Source: Prosthecobacter debontii | GTDB lineage: Bacteria; Verrucomicrobiota; Verrucomicrobiia; Verrucomicrobiales; Akkermansiaceae | Reading direction: 5' to 3' | Length of the DNA: 8,098 nt | Assembly (NCBI GenBank): GCA_945883455.1 | Contig: CAMCXJ010000096.1 | Location: 1 to 8,098, forward strand | Shown: in pieces, positions 5,211-8,098 of the stretch | Layout of the letters: each line of letters begins with the position of its first letter | Position numbering within the stretch: position 1 is the first letter of the stretch | Made by a program: the position numbers and the translations under genes | Notes under the pieces: generated by a model | What the model saw: the letters and a program-made list of their open reading frames with translations, nothing else | Told to the model about the DNA's origin: nothing | Database searches by the model: none

Positions 5211-5861
5211 ATGTTGCCTACTGCTGTGCTATTCGATTTCGATGGGATTCTAGTCGATACCGAGTGGGCGATCTATCAGGCCTGGCTGCGGACATTCCAA
5301 CGCCATGGGCATGACCTGCCGCTATCGCTGTACACACGCTGCATCGGTTCGGACTTTGACGCATGGTCACCGAAAGCGCACCTTGAAGATCTCACGAAAC
5401 TCGGGATCGACTGGGAGGAGATGGACGCGGCACGGCAGGTGGAGATTCGGGCGGATTTGGAGAAAGAGGGGCCGATTGATGGGGTGCTGGAGTTATTGGG
5501 TGAGATCAAGGAGCGGGGTATCCTGCAGGCGGTGGTCTCCAGTTCCTCTCATGGGTGGGTGGATGGCTGGTTGGAAAAGCTGGAACTCAGGGGATTTTTC
5601 GCGGATGTCATCTGCAAGGGGGACGCACCTCGGATCAAGCCTGCTCCGGATCTTTATGTAGCTGCTGCCGGGAGACTCGGGGTTGCGCCGGGCGGTTGCC
5701 TAGTGATCGAGGATTCGCACAACGGACTGCTCGCAGCCCATGCGGCTGGGATGAGGACATGGATTGTTCCGAACCGTGTGACGGCAGGGCTAGATTTTTC
5801 TCTGGCGGAAAAAGTGGTCGGGAATTTCCACATACTCCGCGAAGAACTTTGCGGAAACTAA
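5211..5861 (+). CDS. HAD-family phosphatase/phosphomutase, beta-phosphoglucomutase-like
   Basis: The 216-residue protein has the subfamily-IA HAD layout. LFDFDGILVDTE at the N-terminus provides nucleophile Asp9 and acid/base Asp11. A small helical cap occupies about residues 16-80. Motif II is VVSSSS (Ser110-113). Motif III is PRIKPAPDLY (Lys143). Motif IV is VIEDSHNGLLAAHAAGM (Glu167, Asp168). DFDGxLVDTE with IEDSxxG is typical of beta-phosphoglucomutase, phosphoglycolate phosphatase and sugar-phosphatase relatives, so it likely acts on a small phosphorylated metabolite in the cytoplasm; the substrate is not determinable. I chose ATG 5211 because it precedes motif I directly and has GAGGAG just upstream (5203-5208), although the 2-base gap is short. 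A TTG at 5169 would add 14 unremarkable residues. Its stop overlaps that of the convergent NlpC/P60-like gene. Confidence 0.88.
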   Translation: MLPTAVLFDFDGILVDTEWAIYQAWLRTFQRHGHDLPLSLYTRCIGSDFDAWSPKAHLEDLTKLGIDWEEMDAARQVEIRADLEKEGPIDGVLELLGEIKERGILQAVVSSSSHGWVDGWLEKLELRGFFADVICKGDAPRIKPAPDLYVAAAGRLGVAPGGCLVIEDSHNGLLAAHAAGMRTWIVPNRVTAGLDFSLAEKVVGNFHILREELCGN

Positions 5862-6376
5862 AGCCCTGCAGGATGGCGCATCACATGGCCCTTGCCGGGG
5901 CGCGTCCGGGTGAGCCAGCGCGGGCCGGAGCGATCGGCTCCCCAGCCGGTGTCTAGGCGCAGCCCCGCGACGGTCATAAAGACATGGCCTCTGCGGACAT
6001 AAACGGTGATCCAGTCGCCTTCGCCCTTTTTGCCGTAGTTAAAATATCCGCTCGAGGGTATGGAACCCTTGAGTAATCCCGCCTCGCGCAGGACGTAGGA
6101 AACCGTTCCCGAGCAATCGTATCCGCTATCGTGATCGTGCGCGTGGCCGCCGCCCCATTTGTAGGGCTTGGATTGCAGGCGGTTGCCGGCCGCGATCGCT
6201 TTTTTCACGGCGGCGGGGGCGCGTCTTGGTGCGTAAGCGACGCCGTTTTTGATCATCGCCGTGCGACCATGCTCGAACCGGTATGATACCGGATGCTTCG
6301 CCTTCACTTGGTTGGAACAGGAAGAGAAACACGCGGCCAGTGGCAGGATGAGCGCGAGGATGAGGAATCGTTTCAT
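5858..6376 (-). CDS. NlpC/P60-like lipoprotein, predicted cell-wall hydrolase
   Basis: The 172-residue product starts with a lipoprotein signal peptide (MKRFLILALILPLAAC; lipobox LAAC, Cys16), which implies lipid anchoring in the envelope. The rest resembles the NlpC/P60 papain-like fold. PYKWGGGHAHDHDSGYDCSGTV has the family's Y-x-W/Y-G-G...DCSG block with nucleophile Cys88, and VRRGHVFMTVAGLRLDT carries the base His131 in the usual GHV context. Such enzymes usually cut peptide bonds in peptidoglycan stems (gamma-D-Glu-diaminopimelate); substrate here is inferred. Extra His and Asp residues just before the catalytic Cys (78-83, HAHDHD) are unusual and could bind metal. I chose the ATG at 6376 because the signal peptide begins there; an in-frame ATG at 6400 and TTG at 6412 give less typical N-termini. 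It lies 46 bases downstream of rdgB, probably in the same transcript. Confidence 0.82.
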   Translation of the reverse strand: MKRFLILALILPLAACFSSCSNQVKAKHPVSYRFEHGRTAMIKNGVAYAPRRAPAAVKKAIAAGNRLQSKPYKWGGGHAHDHDSGYDCSGTVSYVLREAGLLKGSIPSSGYFNYGKKGEGDWITVYVRRGHVFMTVAGLRLDTGWGADRSGPRWLTRTRPGKGHVMRHPAGL

Positions 6377-6422
6377 GGGCAGGATGATACTAAATTTCAT
6401 AAAGATACCCAAACTGTTTTTA

Positions 6423-7025
6423 TCAGTGAATTAAATCCATTTTTTCGACTTCGGCGGCGAATGCGCGGATCGCCACCGCGCGGTGGCTCAGGGTTGATTT
6501 CACGGTGGCCCCCAGATCGGCCATGGTGGAGGAATGGCCTGTGGGGATAAAAAGCGGGTCGTATCCGAAGCCGCCGTTGCCTGAGGGTGATTCCGCGATG
6601 CGTCCCTCGACGGTTCCGGTGAAAACGGCTTTTTCCTCACCGTCCTTAGCGAGCACCAGCGTGCAGCGGAAACGGGCGGAGCGTTCCTCTTTGCCCGCCA
6701 TCTCCCACATCAGCCGCTCGTTGTTTTTCATGTGGTTCCCTTCCTCTCCGCCGTAGCTGGATGACCACACGCCGGGCGCGCCGCCGAGAGCGTCCACCTC
6801 CAGACCAGAATCATCCGCGAGCACCCAGCCCTTGATCCGTCGGCTGATACCGAGTGCCTTGAGCCGGGCGTTTTCCAGGAAGGTAGTTCCGGTTTCCTCA
6901 ATCTCGGGTAGATCGGGAAATGAGGTAACATCAAGCACCTCGAAGCGGTCGCCGAGGATGTGCCGGATCTCCTCTGTCTTGTGGGCGTTCCTCGTAGCTA
7001 GGATCAGGAGCGGCTGTATCGGCAT
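6423..7025 (-). CDS. rdgB: Non-canonical purine NTP pyrophosphatase (RdgB/HAM1)
   Basis: This 200-residue enzyme hydrolyses ITP, dITP and XTP to monophosphate and pyrophosphate, keeping deaminated purines out of DNA and RNA. Family motifs are in order: LATRNAHKTEEI (residues 9-20, nucleotide/phosphate binding), EETGTTFLENARLKA (43-57), LADDSGLEVDALGGAPGVWSS (69-89, with Asp71/Asp72 for metal and catalysis), GFGYDPLF (152-159) and LSHRAVAIRA (179-188). Length is normal. One variation is GVWSSSYGG where many homologues have GVYSARYAG. It is cytoplasmic. The ATG at 7025 gives the usual short N-terminus before the first strand; only a weak AGGGA is found upstream. It is divergent from the thioredoxin-like pair and leads into the NlpC/P60-like gene. 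Confidence 0.96.
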   Translation of the reverse strand: MPIQPLLILATRNAHKTEEIRHILGDRFEVLDVTSFPDLPEIEETGTTFLENARLKALGISRRIKGWVLADDSGLEVDALGGAPGVWSSSYGGEEGNHMKNNERLMWEMAGKEERSARFRCTLVLAKDGEEKAVFTGTVEGRIAESPSGNGGFGYDPLFIPTGHSSTMADLGATVKSTLSHRAVAIRAFAAEVEKMDLIH

Positions 7026-7043
7026 GGGGATGGATTTCCCTGT

Positions 7044-7072
7044 TTTTCACGATTTGCCAAGAAATTTAGAAT
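7044..7072 (+). promoter_or_regulatory. Predicted promoter for the thioredoxin-like pair
   Basis: TTTTCA (7044-7049, 4 of 6 matches to the -35 consensus) and TAGAAT (7067-7072, 5 of 6 matches to the -10 consensus) are separated by 17 bases in an AT-rich stretch. Transcription would begin near 7079, about 20 bases before the ATG at 7101, with GAAAGG (7084-7089) as a possible ribosome-binding site. Confidence 0.5.
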
Positions 7073-7100
7073 AAATACCTGCTGAAAGGCGTTAACAGCC

Positions 7101-7562
7101 ATGATGAAAGCAATCACCCACCTAGCCCTTGTGACATGTAGTGTCGCCGCCCTCGTTTCCACCGCGTTCGCGAAAGCCCCCGAAGGGTGGCAGACCGATG
7201 TGGATGCGGCGATCGCTCTCGCGAAAAAAGAAGGTAAGTCGGTGATGCTCGAGTTCACCGGCTCAGACTGGTGCCCGCCCTGCATTATGATGAAGAAGGA
7301 AGTTTTCTCGAAGGAAGAGTTCTTCAAAGCGGCTTCCAAGAATTTCGTCCTCGTCCACCTCGATTTCCCAAAGGCTGACAAGGAACTCGCCGAGAAAAAC
7401 CAGCCGCACGCCGACAAGTATGAGATCGAGGGTTTCCCGACGGTGATCCTGCTCAATGCCGAAGGTAAGGAGTTTGATCGTTTTTTCGCCTCCGAGTATC
7501 CCAATGTGGAGGCTTTCCTAGCGCACCTGAAAGAAGCGCTTGAGAAAAAGGATCTCGATTAA
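7101..7562 (+). CDS. Secreted thioredoxin-family protein (CPPC)
   Basis: The 153-residue precursor has a Sec signal peptide (hydrophobic core LALVTCSVAALVSTAFA, probable cleavage after Ala24). A single thioredoxin-like domain follows. GKSVMLEFTGSDWCPPCIMMKKEVF carries the redox motif CPPC (Cys58, Cys61), and EGFPTVILLNAEGKE carries the conserved cis-proline (Pro113). The insertion between the active-site helix and the cis-Pro strand, with HLDFPKADKELAEKNQPHADKYEIE, is typical of the thioredoxin_7/DUF255-like group. It should act as a disulfide oxidoreductase in the periplasm, though no partner such as DsbD is encoded here. ATGATG offers two starts one codon apart; the first is given. It is first of a tandem pair, 27 bases before its paralogue. 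Confidence 0.88.
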   Translation: MMKAITHLALVTCSVAALVSTAFAKAPEGWQTDVDAAIALAKKEGKSVMLEFTGSDWCPPCIMMKKEVFSKEEFFKAASKNFVLVHLDFPKADKELAEKNQPHADKYEIEGFPTVILLNAEGKEFDRFFASEYPNVEAFLAHLKEALEKKDLD

Positions 7563-7589
7563 ATCATTCAACTCCGAACAAACGAAATC

Positions 7590-8042
7590 ATGAAACGTTT
7601 CCTCATCACCGTAGCATCCCTTGTGGCGATTTCCACCGCAGCCATGGCCGCCGAGTCCGGCTGGCTGCACGATTACGAAGCCGCCAAGAAGCAGGCCAAG
7701 GAAGAGAATAAGCCGATCCTGATCAATTTCACCGGCACCGCCTGGTGCGGCTGGTGCATCAAGATCGAGAAGGAGATTTTCTCCAAGGACGAGTTCAAGG
7801 CCTACGCGAAGGAGAACCTGATCCTTATGGAAGTGGATTTCCCGAAGAAAAAGGAGCAGAGCGCCGAGGTGAAAGCCCAGAACAAGAAGCTCGATAAAGA
7901 ATTCAAGATCGAGGGCTACCCGACCATTTTCCTGATCGATGCCGAGGGCAAAAAGCTCTCCGAAAAAGATCTGGGGAATCACAAGGGCGACGCGAAGAGC
8001 TATGTGGATCTTCTCAAGGGGCTGCTCGCGAAAAAGGAGTAA
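7590..8042 (+). CDS. Secreted thioredoxin-family protein (CGWC), paralogue of the preceding gene
   Basis: The 150-residue precursor has a classic signal peptide (MKRFLITVASLVAISTAAMA, cleavage near residue 20) and a thioredoxin-like domain. NKPILINFTGTAWCGWCIKIEKEIFS holds the redox motif CGWC (Cys53, Cys56), and IEGYPTIFLIDAEGK holds the cis-proline (Pro111). It shares the framework of its neighbour: FTGxxWCxxC, E-x-F-S-K-x-E-F-x-A, DFPK, EIEG/KIEG and F/YPT. The two clearly arose by duplication, but the active-site dipeptides differ (GW versus PP), so redox properties probably differ. The mature protein is very lysine-rich. A periplasmic disulfide reductase or isomerase role is inferred. 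The leader before the ATG is A-rich with no Shine-Dalgarno. It is the last gene before a strong terminator. Confidence 0.88.
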   Translation: MKRFLITVASLVAISTAAMAAESGWLHDYEAAKKQAKEENKPILINFTGTAWCGWCIKIEKEIFSKDEFKAYAKENLILMEVDFPKKKEQSAEVKAQNKKLDKEFKIEGYPTIFLIDAEGKKLSEKDLGNHKGDAKSYVDLLKGLLAKKE

Positions 8043-8061
8043 CCCTCACCCTCTTTTCCCC

Positions 8062-8096
8062 AACCCTGCCCCGCAAATCCGCGAGGCAGGGTTTTT
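8062..8096 (+). terminator. Rho-independent terminator after the thioredoxin-like pair
   Basis: AACCCTGCC (8062-8070) and GGCAGGGTT (8085-8093) form a perfect 9-bp stem. It continues past a C/A mismatch with CGC (8072-8074) against GCG (8081-8083), leaving a 6-base loop. The stem runs into TTTTT (8092-8096). It begins 20 bases after the stop codon of the second thioredoxin-like gene. Confidence 0.92.
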
Positions 8097-8098
8097 CT

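Noticed and set aside
5305..5956. Overlapping plus-strand frames across the second HAD gene
   Set aside because: They are out-of-frame shadows rich in Arg, Gly and Trp; the HAD frame carries all four motifs.
7004..7982. Minus-strand frames opposite the thioredoxin-like genes
   Set aside because: They are antisense to clear signal-peptide and CxxC-containing proteins and show no domain.

Overview
The window is an ordinary, gene-dense chromosomal segment from a GC-rich bacterium. The set of genes suggests a member of the Verrucomicrobiota/PVC group: small secreted thioredoxin-like proteins in tandem, lipoproteins with signal peptides, few Shine-Dalgarno sequences, and a rpmH-rnpA-yidC cluster without yidD. 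This placement is inference; no rRNA or other decisive marker is present.

Left part (1-2774). A minus-strand cluster runs rpmH (ribosomal protein L34, with a C-terminal extension), rnpA (protein subunit of RNase P), yidC (membrane insertase). A good promoter lies upstream of rpmH. Nested inverted repeats follow yidC at the window edge. The cluster links translation, tRNA maturation and membrane-protein insertion.

Middle part (2775-5210). A phosphatase-like HAD protein is transcribed rightward, divergent from rpmH. It converges, with a 4-base gap, on a leftward pair: a predicted lipoprotein resembling RbsD/FucU, followed by a very short Mini-III-like RNase III-domain protein. Upstream of that pair, also leftward, are a possible small single-pass membrane protein and a two-motif CDGSH iron-sulfur protein resembling mitochondrial CISD3/MiNT.

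Right part (5211-8098). A beta-phosphoglucomutase-like HAD phosphatase is transcribed rightward. Its stop codon overlaps that of a leftward NlpC/P60-like lipoprotein, which is encoded downstream of rdgB (house-cleaning inosine/xanthosine triphosphatase). Divergent from rdgB is a rightward pair of secreted thioredoxin-fold paralogues, one CPPC and one CGWC, closed by a clear rho-independent terminator at the window end.

No mobile element, CRISPR array, tRNA or rRNA was recognised, and no new multi-gene system could be demonstrated. The points most worth following are the degenerate RbsD-like lipoprotein with its near-leaderless promoter, the compact Mini-III-like protein beside it, the thioredoxin pair, and the RNA structures in and around rnpA and yidC.
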